Assembly: GCA_934351925.1 (NCBI GenBank) | Contig: CAKRJT010000016.1 | Location: 1-62,640, forward strand | DNA: 62,640 nucleotides | DNA from: an uncultured Lachnospiraceae bacterium | GTDB taxonomy: Bacteria; Bacillota; Clostridia; Lachnospirales; Lachnospiraceae | Direction of reading: 5' to 3' | Part shown: piece by piece, positions 6,185-15,236 of the stretch | Numbering within the stretch: position 1 is the stretch's first letter | Layout of the letters: each line of letters starts with the position of its first letter | Made by a program: the position numbers and the translations under genes | The notes under the pieces: generated by a model | What the model was told of the DNA's origin: nothing | What the model saw: only the letters and a program-made list of their open reading frames with translations | The model's database searches: none

Positions 6185-7801
6185 TCAATCCATCTTCTGG
6201 TTAATATACTCCTTCGGCGATATCCCTTCCTTCTTCTTGAACACTTTGCTGAAGTAGAAGGAGCTTTCGAACCCGAGTTTGTCGGATATCTCATATATTT
6301 TCATGGAGCCGTCAGCCATAAGGCGTTTGGCTTCGTTTATTTTACAGCTTGTGACATACTCATTAAAGCCCAGGTCGTTATGCTTTTTGAAGAGCTGGCT
6401 TAGGTAGTTTGGAGTTATGCTGAAGCTGTAGGCGACATCGTTCAATGTCAGCTTGTCACAGATATGCTCCGCTATGTAGCGCTTTACGAGGTTTACCGTG
6501 TGGTTGGTGTGGCTGCTCTTGCGGCTTACGAAATAGTCGCAGAGCTTGTTTTTAAAGAGGTCGAGCCACGCCGTAATCTGCTCCATGGACTGCATGTGGT
6601 ATATCGAGCGGTAGCCGTCCGGGTAGTCGCTGAACATCTCTGCAACGGTCTGCTCACCGCCCGGAAGTGAGGAAATCGCCATGTACAGGATACTGCACGC
6701 GGCGTCAAGCGCTTGAAAATTGCGCTGCGGATACTCACTGAACATTGTTGTCAGTTCGTCAATGATCTGCGAGAGAATATCTTCGTCGAACTCCTCAAAG
6801 GCGGTCTGTAGCTGCTGTCTGAATAGGGACAGGTTAAAAATTCTGTGGTTATGATCGATGGTCTGACACTCATCTATCGAGAGAAAGGAGTGCCCATCGT
6901 CTATGAAGGAGTATGCCTGTCTCGCATACTGGTAGGACTCGGACAGCTTCGGCGGACTTGTCACGACGGAGCCGATACCGGCCTTCATCACAATGTTATA
7001 GTATTTTCTAAGTGATGCCTGCATCTGGCTGAGAGCCTCAATGATATGGGCTGTGTCAGGTGAGTTTTTACCGTCCGTCTGCCTTATTGTGGCGATCACG
7101 GCGCAGTGGTTCACATCAAGTGGAATGACCACCGCGGAAAAATATTTTATTATAAGTTCATGCAGCAGATTGTATGCGCTCGTGTAGAGGGAAAGCTGTT
7201 TCTCCTTCGACAGATTGTTGTTCGTGTGGTCAAAAAATTCTATATAGATGCCTTGGTAGGCGTCAGCATCAAGATGTATACCAAGATATTCGCTCTGTAA
7301 CTTCAACTGCTCGGGGCTGTCAAACATATTCTGCAAAAGTCTTATGTAGAACTTCTCGTTGTAGTGAAGCTGTTCCATATCTGAAACATTGGATGCCGCA
7401 GACGGAGCATAGGGCTTCGCCGGTATGCGCTCAATAGCTCTTTTTATCGCTTCATCGAGCGCAGCAGGGGTGAGCTCTAACTTGATAAGGTAGTCGGAAG
7501 CCTGATAGGTGAGGGCTTCCTTAGCCATCGCGAACTCCTCGTAGCTGGTGAGAAATATAAAAACGGGTTTGTGGAAGCCGTAGCGTTCACAGCAGACCTT
7601 TATAAGCTCAAGTCCCGACATTATGGGCATCTTTATGTCGCAGATTACGATGTCCGGCGAGGTATTTTCTATCAGTTCAAGAGCAGCCTCGCCGTTTGCA
7701 GCCACGCCGCATATCTCAAGTCCGAGAGCCTGACAGTTGAGCATCGATTTTATGCCGACCTGAACGAGCGGTTCATCGTCAACAATTAATATTTTATACA
7801 T
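6185..7801 (-). CDS. YesN-type response regulator with AraC DNA-binding domain
   Basis: 538 residues. The receiver domain occupies ~1-120 with D8-D9 and the phospho-acceptor D55 (in V-I-C-D-I-K-M-P). A variable middle region of about 300 residues follows, and a C-terminal AraC pair of helix-turn-helix motifs ends in F-K-K-K-E-G-I-S-P-K-E-Y. GGAGG seven bases before the ATG at 7801 fixes the start; a longer version has no support. The gene ends 36 bases before the lyase start and follows the kinase by 25 bases, so lyase, regulator and kinase may be one operon. It probably activates the divergent sugar-importer promoter. Confidence 0.88.
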   Translation of the reverse strand: MYKILIVDDEPLVQVGIKSMLNCQALGLEICGVAANGEAALELIENTSPDIVICDIKMPIMSGLELIKVCCERYGFHKPVFIFLTSYEEFAMAKEALTYQASDYLIKLELTPAALDEAIKRAIERIPAKPYAPSAASNVSDMEQLHYNEKFYIRLLQNMFDSPEQLKLQSEYLGIHLDADAYQGIYIEFFDHTNNNLSKEKQLSLYTSAYNLLHELIIKYFSAVVIPLDVNHCAVIATIRQTDGKNSPDTAHIIEALSQMQASLRKYYNIVMKAGIGSVVTSPPKLSESYQYARQAYSFIDDGHSFLSIDECQTIDHNHRIFNLSLFRQQLQTAFEEFDEDILSQIIDELTTMFSEYPQRNFQALDAACSILYMAISSLPGGEQTVAEMFSDYPDGYRSIYHMQSMEQITAWLDLFKNKLCDYFVSRKSSHTNHTVNLVKRYIAEHICDKLTLNDVAYSFSITPNYLSQLFKKHNDLGFNEYVTSCKINEAKRLMADGSMKIYEISDKLGFESSFYFSKVFKKKEGISPKEYINQKMD

Positions 7802-7826
7802 ATGCAAACCTCCGATAATTGCATGG

Positions 7827-9614
7827 TCAGTTTTTTTGTTCCGGGATACGCACAGACATTCTCGTGTATGAGCCCGGTTCACTTTCTATAAATATCCCGT
7901 AATGTTCGCCAAATTCATATTTTATGCGTTTGTGGATATTTATAAGTCCGATTTCCCTGAAAAACTGTGATTTGTCGGTGGCGTTTTCCGAGAATATCTT
8001 CTCAATCTGTTCGGCGGTCATGCCGACGCCGTCGTCCTCGACACTTATACATATATCATGGTCATTTTCATGTGACACATGTATTGTTATATGACCGGTC
8101 GACTGCTTTGGCTCTATGCCGTGAAAGATGGCGTTCTCAACAAGCGGCTGCAGCGTGAACTTGTTTATCAGGCAGTCGTTCAGTGCGTCGTCGTCAACGC
8201 TCACTTCCATGCTAATGGTTCCGCCGTATCGATACTGTTGTATCGTAAAATAATCATTTATGAGGGAAAGCTCATCTCGTATCGGTATGAGGTCGCGCGT
8301 GCCTTTAGAGATGCTTCGCAGGAGTCTTGACAGCGCGGTTGTCATCTCAGATATTCCGTCAGCTCCCTGCGTTACAGCCATCCATTTGATGGAGTTGAGT
8401 GTGTTGTAGATAAAATGAGGGTTTATCTGGCTTTGCAGCATCTTATATTCCAAATCTTTTTTGTCCTTCTCGTCCTGAATTTTGCTGTTTAACAGGGACT
8501 CTATGTTCTCCGAGAGATTGTTAATCCCGCGTCCGATATCGCCGAGCTCGTGGTTCCATTCTATGGAGGTGTCGCGGCTGAAATCGCCCTGTGAAATCTT
8601 TTCAAGGCGCTTCTGTATCCTTATGACCGGAACACTTATGTATTGGTAGAGTATCGTCGAGAGAAGAAAGCCTATAATTATTATAAGCGAGGTCACTGCG
8701 AGTATTATTATAAAATAGTATGGGACGTAGGATTTCATCTCCTTGTTCGATATTAGCTGAGTTATGTAGCAGCCGGGTACGGAAAGCGGTCTGCTTATGA
8801 GGCAGCCGTCCAAACCGTTGTTTTCAAAATGGAACACTCTGGCATCTGCCGACAGCTCGGGGTAGTGAAGTTCATCCGTTGAGATGTCTGACAGGTCAAG
8901 CTCGGTGAGGGTGTCGTCCTGCATAAGATAGACATGCTCGCCGAGAGTGAGGTAGAGACGGCTGTCGTCAGCCATGGAGTAGTAGTGTATCGGAGCCGTG
9001 AAAAAATCCTCGAGCAGCGATATTGCTACATAGCCGCCCTGCCTGAAGCTGTACTCGTAGGCTATCGGGCGGATAAGAATGAGAACGTTTCTGGAGGTTC
9101 TGTTTATGTACGGGTCGGGCATGAAACCGTTCGAGAAATCGAGAGCTTCAGAGTTAAGCTGTGTGTTATATAGGTCAAGTCCTCTTGTCATGGCGGCCAC
9201 ATTCTGCGAGGTCGAGTAGGTCGCGTCGACAAGCTGCAGATATTTATTGTAGCTGTTTCCTATTATAAGGCGGTGTATGTAGCTGCCTGCGGGACTTGAG
9301 CGGTACTCGTCGTTCAGTCTGTCGTATGCCTTGAGCGCCGCATTTGGTGATGCAGCTCCCGTGTAGTTCATAAAACGACTTATGTAGGAATGTGTCTGAC
9401 AGAAGGATATGAGCCTGTTCAGATCTGAGATATTACCGTTTATCGAGTCGACCATGAAGGAGAGGTTGGCATCGGTGTTGTTAATGAGTGCGGTTTTTAT
9501 GTTTTTATTATAGAAGGAAACCGACAGAAGAGACAGTACGGCACCTATAAATATGGTGAATATAAATGTTATCATGAGTATTGTCCCTTGAAGGGAACGG
9601 CGGTGTTTCTTCAT
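7827..9614 (-). CDS. YesM-type sensor histidine kinase
   Basis: 595 residues from the ATG at 9614 (GGGAG upstream). Transmembrane helix 1 is at ~12-32, an extracellular sensor region of ~270 residues follows, then helix 2 and a HAMP segment. The His_kinase block S-Q-I-N-P-H-F-I-Y-N has phospho-acceptor H400, and the HATPase has L-V-E-N-A-I-F-H-G and D-D-G-V-G-M. This is the typical partner of the YesN regulator encoded next to it, and it likely senses the sugar bound outside or delivered by the neighbouring binding protein. The inverted orientation to the ABC importer is usual for this class. Confidence 0.88.
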   Translation of the reverse strand: MKKHRRSLQGTILMITFIFTIFIGAVLSLLSVSFYNKNIKTALINNTDANLSFMVDSINGNISDLNRLISFCQTHSYISRFMNYTGAASPNAALKAYDRLNDEYRSSPAGSYIHRLIIGNSYNKYLQLVDATYSTSQNVAAMTRGLDLYNTQLNSEALDFSNGFMPDPYINRTSRNVLILIRPIAYEYSFRQGGYVAISLLEDFFTAPIHYYSMADDSRLYLTLGEHVYLMQDDTLTELDLSDISTDELHYPELSADARVFHFENNGLDGCLISRPLSVPGCYITQLISNKEMKSYVPYYFIIILAVTSLIIIIGFLLSTILYQYISVPVIRIQKRLEKISQGDFSRDTSIEWNHELGDIGRGINNLSENIESLLNSKIQDEKDKKDLEYKMLQSQINPHFIYNTLNSIKWMAVTQGADGISEMTTALSRLLRSISKGTRDLIPIRDELSLINDYFTIQQYRYGGTISMEVSVDDDALNDCLINKFTLQPLVENAIFHGIEPKQSTGHITIHVSHENDHDICISVEDDGVGMTAEQIEKIFSENATDKSQFFREIGLINIHKRIKYEFGEHYGIFIESEPGSYTRMSVRIPEQKN

Positions 9615-9809
9615 GGCAGTGTATTCTCCCGATAGCTTGTACCAAAACTGTACTGTATTATTTGCATATTTTAACATAAATTTATAAAATTTTAAACTAT
9701 GACGATAAATATTGCATTTTTTTATAGAATATTACATTATTTACATTCAGCAGATGTAAATTTTTTTCGAAAGAACCCAAAATAATTAATAAAAAATTAA
9801 ATTTATCCA

Positions 9810-9838
9810 TTCGATTTAAAGGGGGCTTCCGATATAAT
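9810..9838 (+). promoter_or_regulatory. Promoter of the ABC importer operon
   Basis: A perfect TATAAT at 9833-9838 lies about 65 bases before the binding-protein start, but the -35 region (TCGATT near 9811) is poor. A weak -35 fits activation by the divergent AraC-type response regulator, whose operator would lie in the AT-rich 9680-9810 stretch. Confidence 0.5.
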
Positions 9839-9903
9839 AAAGCCATAGTTAAGAGACGGACGTAATCAATCTCAAAATCATTTTAAATCAGGAGGAAAAG
9901 ACT

Positions 9904-11280
9904 ATGAGAAAAAAATTTTTATCGGTTCTTCTTTCAGCAGCGATGGTTACAACGCTTGTGACCGGCTGCTCAAGCTCGGCAGGAAATGACACGACGACAT
10001 CGGGTTCCACACAGGGAACAACAGTGGAGTCGACTAAGGACACCACAACAGAGACAACCAAGGGAAATGACAGCAAGGCGGACAATGTGACACTCAAGTG
10101 GGCCATCTGGGATAAGGAGTCAACAGCCTACTGGCAGGCACTTGCAGATGGGTATGAGGCAGCACATGAGAATGTTAAGATTGATATGGTTGACCTCGGT
10201 TCTACAGATTACATGACAGTGCTTGCGACAGAGCTCTCGGGCTCAGGCTCGGAGTTCGACGTGGTGACAATAAAGGATGTTCCGGGATATGCGACACTCG
10301 TTCAGAAGAACGCAATCCGCTCCCTCGACGACTACATAAAGACGGACGGAGTTGATCTCACAAAGTATGCGGGTGTTACGGATCAGGTAACGGTTGATGG
10401 TTCACTCTACGAGCTTCCGTTCAGAAATGACTTCTGGGTACTCTTCTACAACAAGGATATTTTCGATGCTGAGGGCGTTGACTACCCGACCAACGATATG
10501 ACTTTTGATGAGTATGATGCACTTGCAAGAAAGCTCACAAAGACTGATTTCGGCAGCCAGGTATACGGGGCTCACTATCATACATGGAGATCGGCAGTAC
10601 AGCTCTTTGGCGTACTTGACGGAAAGCATACAATCCTTGACGGCGACTACGGTTTCTTCGCAAACTACTACAACATGGTTCTCAATCAGGAGAAGGACGG
10701 CGTATGCCGTAAGTACACCGATTTAAAGACTGAGGGCTTACACTATTCGGCAGCATTCTCCGGCGGAGATGTGGCTATGATGAACATGGGTTCCTGGTTT
10801 ATCGCAACAATGATCACCAACCTTGCAAATGGAGAGTACGATTCAAGTCTCTGCGGCAACTGGGGCATTGTAAAATATCCTCATGCTGAGGGCGTTGAGC
10901 CGGGGTCAACTCTTGGTACAATCACAGGTCTTGCAGTCACAACAGCTACGGACACACCTGACGCAGCATGGGATTTCGTAAAGTGGGTAAGCGGTGAGGA
11001 AGGCGCTAAGGTTATGGCACAGACAGGTAACTTCCCTGCAATCATGACCTCTGAGGCTATGGACATCATAACAAGCCTTGACGGTTTTCCACAGGACGAG
11101 GCATCCAAGGAGGCACTTACTGTTTCTAACCTTTACCTTGAGGTTCCTTATGCCGAGAACGTATCCGAAATTAACAGCGCGCTCGACTCCTATCATGGTT
11201 CAATTATGAGCGGTGAGATGACGGTTGAGGAGGGCATCGCAGCCATGGAAGAGGCTGTAAAGGCAATCAAGAACAAGTAA
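9904..11280 (+). CDS. Sugar-binding lipoprotein of an ABC importer
   Basis: 458 residues of the family 1 extracellular solute-binding type. A lipoprotein signal (MRKKFLSVLLSAAMV..., lipobox LVTGC, C22) is followed by a Thr/Ser-rich linker and the bilobal domain beginning L-K-W-A-I-W-D. It would capture oligosaccharides outside the membrane and hand them to the two permeases downstream. AGGAGG precedes the ATG. No ATPase gene is in the operon, so a shared MsmX/UgpC-type ATPase elsewhere must power it, as is common in Firmicutes. Confidence 0.9.
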   Translation: MRKKFLSVLLSAAMVTTLVTGCSSSAGNDTTTSGSTQGTTVESTKDTTTETTKGNDSKADNVTLKWAIWDKESTAYWQALADGYEAAHENVKIDMVDLGSTDYMTVLATELSGSGSEFDVVTIKDVPGYATLVQKNAIRSLDDYIKTDGVDLTKYAGVTDQVTVDGSLYELPFRNDFWVLFYNKDIFDAEGVDYPTNDMTFDEYDALARKLTKTDFGSQVYGAHYHTWRSAVQLFGVLDGKHTILDGDYGFFANYYNMVLNQEKDGVCRKYTDLKTEGLHYSAAFSGGDVAMMNMGSWFIATMITNLANGEYDSSLCGNWGIVKYPHAEGVEPGSTLGTITGLAVTTATDTPDAAWDFVKWVSGEEGAKVMAQTGNFPAIMTSEAMDIITSLDGFPQDEASKEALTVSNLYLEVPYAENVSEINSALDSYHGSIMSGEMTVEEGIAAMEEAVKAIKNK

Positions 11281-11301
11281 TATAATTTAGCTGTAGATGG
11301 T

Positions 11302-11331
11302 TGGGACTGCTGCCTTCGGGTGACAGTCCCA
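11302..11331 (+). terminator. Intra-operon hairpin after the binding-protein gene
   Basis: TGGGACTG at 11302-11309 pairs with CAGTCCCA at 11324-11331 with a TTCG-capped inner part. There is no T run, so it more likely stabilises the abundant binding-protein mRNA or partly attenuates the permease genes than ends transcription. Confidence 0.6.
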
Positions 11332-11362
11332 TATTTAAAAAATCAATACAGGAGAGGATTGT

Positions 11363-12415
11363 ATGGGTGAAAGAAAAGTGGCAGAAATCAACACACTGCA
11401 GGCGGAGCTCGATGAGCTTATCGCGAGGGTGTGCGGTGGAATAGAAAATAAAAAAGAAGAGAAAAAATGCTTATCCCGTATTGAAAAGCTCAGAAGAACT
11501 CTCTCAAAAAAGAGATCGGGAAGCAGGCTTAGCCGCGATTTTAAAAGAGACTTGGTTTCGTATTCATTCATCGCACCGAACTTTATCGGATTTGCGGTAT
11601 TCACACTTATACCCATTGTGTTCGCGTTTGCGCTTGCCTTCTTAAAATGGGATGGCAGCAATGCAATCGAGTTCATGGGACTTAAGAATTTCAAGAGACT
11701 TGGAAGCGATGTATTTTTCAAGGCAGCCTTCAAAAATACCATCATCTATTGTATAGGAACAGTGCCGCTTACGATGATAGCGTCACTTGCGCTGGCAATC
11801 ATACTAAATCAGAAGGTTCGAGGAAGAGCGGTATTCAGGACATTATCCTTCTTCCCTTATGTAGGCTCCCTGGTTGCGGTGACATCGGTGTGGAAGATGC
11901 TCTTTCATCCGTCAAAGGGACCTATAAATTCGATATTATACCATGTGTTCAATGTACCTGTCGACAAACTTCCACAGTGGTTCTCGGGAGGACTGGTGCT
12001 TCTGTCGTTAATTTTTTTCAGCGTGTGGAAGTACATGGGCTACTACATGGTAATCTATCTCGCAGGACTTCAGGGAATATCCGGGGAGCTCTATGAGGCC
12101 GGCTCATTAGACGGGGCCAACACCTGGCAGAAATTCAAGTACATAACCTGGCCTCAGCTAAGGTCAACCACCTTCTTCGTTGTGGTCATGCTCACAATAA
12201 ACTGCTTCAAGGTATATGATATCGCGATAATGCTCGCGGGCGGCGGCTCGGGAGAGCTCACCACTTCGTCGACAGTGCTCGTGTACTACATTTACCAGAA
12301 GGCGTTCGTTGACTGGGATTTAGGCTATTCAAGTGCGGTTGCGATGGTTCTCTTTGCGATAGTGCTGCTTGTAACTGTAGTGCAGTTCGCATATCAGAAA
12401 AAGACAGCGGATTAA
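11363..12415 (+). CDS. ABC sugar-importer permease (MalF/LplB type)
   Basis: 350 residues. Six transmembrane helices start near residue 70, with the ATPase-docking EAA loop E-A-G-S-L-D-G-A-N-T-W. It has an unusual charged N-terminal extension of ~65 residues with a heptad-like Lys/Glu/Leu pattern and two cysteines, predicted to be a cytoplasmic coiled coil. GGAGAGG precedes the ATG. It pairs with the permease 15 bases downstream. Confidence 0.88.
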   Translation: MGERKVAEINTLQAELDELIARVCGGIENKKEEKKCLSRIEKLRRTLSKKRSGSRLSRDFKRDLVSYSFIAPNFIGFAVFTLIPIVFAFALAFLKWDGSNAIEFMGLKNFKRLGSDVFFKAAFKNTIIYCIGTVPLTMIASLALAIILNQKVRGRAVFRTLSFFPYVGSLVAVTSVWKMLFHPSKGPINSILYHVFNVPVDKLPQWFSGGLVLLSLIFFSVWKYMGYYMVIYLAGLQGISGELYEAGSLDGANTWQKFKYITWPQLRSTTFFVVVMLTINCFKVYDIAIMLAGGGSGELTTSSTVLVYYIYQKAFVDWDLGYSSAVAMVLFAIVLLVTVVQFAYQKKTAD

Positions 12416-12430
12416 AGGAGGGACAACGAT

Positions 12431-13279
12431 ATGGCAAAGACGAAATCAAAGTCAAAACATGATCTGATTAAAAAAGTTGTACTCTATGTGATACTCATAA
12501 TCATAGCGGCATTGATGGCAATTCCGTTTATCTGGATGCTCTCGGCGTCAATCAAATCCGACAGGGAAGTATTCCGGATGGATCCGTTTGTGCTCATTCC
12601 GAAAAATCCTAAGTGGAGCAACTATGTGCAGATATGGACCAAGATACCGATGCTGACCTTCGTTAAGAACACGGTTTTCCTGACCATCATAGTTACGCTT
12701 TTACAGCTCTTCACGAGCAGCTTCGCAGCTTACGCATTTGCAAAGCTGCAGTTTAAGTTCAGAAACGGACTTTTCCTCGCCTACATCGCCACGATAGCGA
12801 TGCCTTGGCAGGTATACATGGTTCCTCAGTTCCTTATGATGAGAAGCTTCGGGCTCAACGACAAGCTGCTCGCAATCATATGTTTGCAGGCGTTTTCAGC
12901 CTTCGGTGTATTTATGATGAAGCAGTTCTACGAGGGAATACCGAATGAGCTGAGTGAGGCGGCGAGAATAGACGGAATGACGGAGTACCAGATATATTCA
13001 CACATCATGCTTCCTCTTTCGAAGCCGGCGCTCTCGACACTCACGATATTTACATTTGTAAATACCTGGAACGATTACCTTGGACCGCTCATCTATTTGA
13101 AGTCCACAAGCAAAAAGACAATACAGCTCGGACTCAAGATGTTCATAAGCCAGTACTCATCGGACTACGGTCTTATCATGGCAGGCTCGGTTCTGTCACT
13201 CATACCTGTCATAATCGTGTTCATGTGCCTGCAGAAGTATTTTGTGGAAGGCGTTGCATCTACGGGGCTTAAGGGGTAA
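12431..13279 (+). CDS. ABC sugar-importer permease (MalG type)
   Basis: 282 residues with six transmembrane helices and the EAA loop E-A-A-R-I-D-G-M-T near residue 175, followed by L-P-L-S-K-P-A. It forms the second half of the transmembrane channel with the upstream permease. AAAGGAGGG precedes the start. No unusual features. Confidence 0.9.
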   Translation: MAKTKSKSKHDLIKKVVLYVILIIIAALMAIPFIWMLSASIKSDREVFRMDPFVLIPKNPKWSNYVQIWTKIPMLTFVKNTVFLTIIVTLLQLFTSSFAAYAFAKLQFKFRNGLFLAYIATIAMPWQVYMVPQFLMMRSFGLNDKLLAIICLQAFSAFGVFMMKQFYEGIPNELSEAARIDGMTEYQIYSHIMLPLSKPALSTLTIFTFVNTWNDYLGPLIYLKSTSKKTIQLGLKMFISQYSSDYGLIMAGSVLSLIPVIIVFMCLQKYFVEGVASTGLKG

Positions 13280-13357
13280 AATAAAGATACAAATGAGGGG
13301 CAAAATACCCTTTGGCTCTCATATCATTTATATTGATGAAGGGATTGGATCTGAGGC

Positions 13358-14557
13358 ATGAAAAAATATTTTGATGATTATAAGAAAATCGACAGCAGTG
13401 ACATACACGGCGGCATGGAGTTCGCGGTAAGGCAGATTCTACATGTACTTCCTGAGTTCACGGAGCATTTTGAGAAGGCATACAGTGAGGGCGGTTTTTA
13501 CAAGCCGACAGAGAACGTGGATTGGACGACAGGTTTCTGGACGGGAGAGATATGGCTTGCCTATGAGTATGTGCTCGGCCACCCGGATATGTTCGAGGCG
13601 GGTGCAGCGGATAAGTTAAAGTCGGCGGCTCAGGTTCAGATGGAGTCCTTCCTTGACAGAATTGACAGAAAGATTGAGGTTGATCACCATGACATGGGCT
13701 TTCTGTATTCACCGTCATGCGTTGCGGGATATAAGCTCATCGGTTCGGGAGTGGGGCGGGAGGCTGCGATAAAGGCTGCTGACCAGCTTCTGACCAGATT
13801 TCACCCGGTTGGAGAGTTTTTGCAGGCTTGGGGACCTATGGATGCGCCGGAGAATTACAGACTTATCATCGACTGTCTCAACAATCTTCCGCTTCTGTAC
13901 TGGGCGAGCGATGTGACCGGTGATAAGAAGTACCGTGATGTGGCAGATAAGCATATACATACGGCGATAAGCAATCTCATAAGGGAGGATTATTCCACCT
14001 GGCACACATTTTTCTTTGACCCTAAGACAGGAGCGCCTGACCATGGAGCAACCTGTCAGGGTTACAGGGACGGCTCTGCCTGGGCGAGAGGTCAGGCTTG
14101 GGGTGTGTACGGACTTGCGACGGCATACAAGTATACCAAGAGGGAGGAGTACATTCCTCTGTTCGAGAAGGTTACGGAGTATTTCCTTGACCATCTTCCT
14201 AAGGATCTGGTTCCTTACTGGGATCTGGAGTTCACGGACGGTGATGAACAGCCGCGCGATTCCTCGAGCGCATCGATAGCGGCATGCGGCATGCTCGAGA
14301 TGAGCAGATATCTTGACACTGAGAGGGCTGCATATTACAGGGAGATAGCAGGAAAGATTATGAAGTCGGTGTACGATAACTATGCCGTAAAGAGCTTTGC
14401 CGAGTCTAACGGCATAGTGCTTCACAGCACCTACTCGAATCATTCGCCTTACAATACCTGCAATCACTATGGTGTTGACGAGTGCAATATATGGGGCGAT
14501 TACTTCTACATGGAGGCACTCACAAGGCTGTCGAAGGACTGGAAGCAGTACTGGTAA
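13358..14557 (+). CDS. GH88 unsaturated glucuronyl hydrolase
   Basis: 399 residues, full length for GH88, cytoplasmic. It has W-T-T-G-F-W-T-G-E-I-W-L, D-H-H-D-M-G-F (around residues 108-114) and I-I-D-C-L-N-N-L-P-L-L-Y-W (around 170-180). These hold the two aspartates conserved at the active site, and later G-S-A-W-A-R-G-Q-A-W-G lines the (alpha/alpha)6 barrel. The enzyme hydrates the 4,5-double bond of a terminal unsaturated glucuronic acid and so releases it from lyase products. The GH105 relatives act on rhamnogalacturonan products, but the motifs here favour GH88. It fits the heparinase-like lyase encoded in the same locus. Confidence 0.82.
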   Translation: MKKYFDDYKKIDSSDIHGGMEFAVRQILHVLPEFTEHFEKAYSEGGFYKPTENVDWTTGFWTGEIWLAYEYVLGHPDMFEAGAADKLKSAAQVQMESFLDRIDRKIEVDHHDMGFLYSPSCVAGYKLIGSGVGREAAIKAADQLLTRFHPVGEFLQAWGPMDAPENYRLIIDCLNNLPLLYWASDVTGDKKYRDVADKHIHTAISNLIREDYSTWHTFFFDPKTGAPDHGATCQGYRDGSAWARGQAWGVYGLATAYKYTKREEYIPLFEKVTEYFLDHLPKDLVPYWDLEFTDGDEQPRDSSSASIAACGMLEMSRYLDTERAAYYREIAGKIMKSVYDNYAVKSFAESNGIVLHSTYSNHSPYNTCNHYGVDECNIWGDYFYMEALTRLSKDWKQYW

Positions 14558-14600
14558 AAGATTAAGTATAGTCATTATTTAAAGAAAGGAAGCAGGAGAC

Positions 14601-15236
14601 ATGAGCAGAATTCTGAGCATAGACAGCCCGCTGTGGGCGATACTCAACAAGCTGACGGATACCATCGTATTATCACTTTTGTTCATATTGACAAGTATTC
14701 CGATAGTGACGATGGGCTCGTCGCTGTGTGCGCTCTACTACATGATGTTCCGCATTGCGGACAACACGGAGGGGCATGTCGTGCGCGGGTATTTTAAGGC
14801 GTTTAAGGAGAATTTTAAAAAATCCACGCCTGTATGGCTTCTGTGCCTTTTCACGGGGCTGGTGCTCGCGGGGGACATATTCATATGCGTGAAGGCTCAG
14901 GTGCCGATGGCAGGCTTTATCCTCGCGGCTGCAGGAGTGCTCACGGTACTGTACATGATGCTTGTGCTGTATCTTTTTCCGCTGCTCGCCAAGTGCACGG
15001 GGGATATAAGACAGCTCGCATTCATGGCTTTTATGATGTCGATTAAGGAATGGTGGAGGACGATATTTATGCTGTTTATAACCTTCATCATGTTCGCCGT
15101 GGGCGTATTCGTGACGGCACCGTTCTTAATCGTGGCGCCGGGAGTGATTGCACTTTCCCATGTGTATATTTTCAAGACTATATTTGCAAAATATGGAATG
15201 AAAGAGGAAGAAAGGACATGTCAGAACTCTCTTTAA
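14601..15236 (+). CDS. DUF624 membrane protein (YesL-like)
   Basis: 211 residues with about five hydrophobic helices and the opening D-S-P-L-W-A-I-L-N-K-L-T-D, typical of DUF624/YesL proteins. This family is found in carbohydrate-uptake operons under YesMN control; its job is unknown. AAAGGAAGC precedes the ATG. Its last 19 bases overlap the next gene. Confidence 0.8.
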   Translation: MSRILSIDSPLWAILNKLTDTIVLSLLFILTSIPIVTMGSSLCALYYMMFRIADNTEGHVVRGYFKAFKENFKKSTPVWLLCLFTGLVLAGDIFICVKAQVPMAGFILAAAGVLTVLYMMLVLYLFPLLAKCTGDIRQLAFMAFMMSIKEWWRTIFMLFITFIMFAVGVFVTAPFLIVAPGVIALSHVYIFKTIFAKYGMKEEERTCQNSL

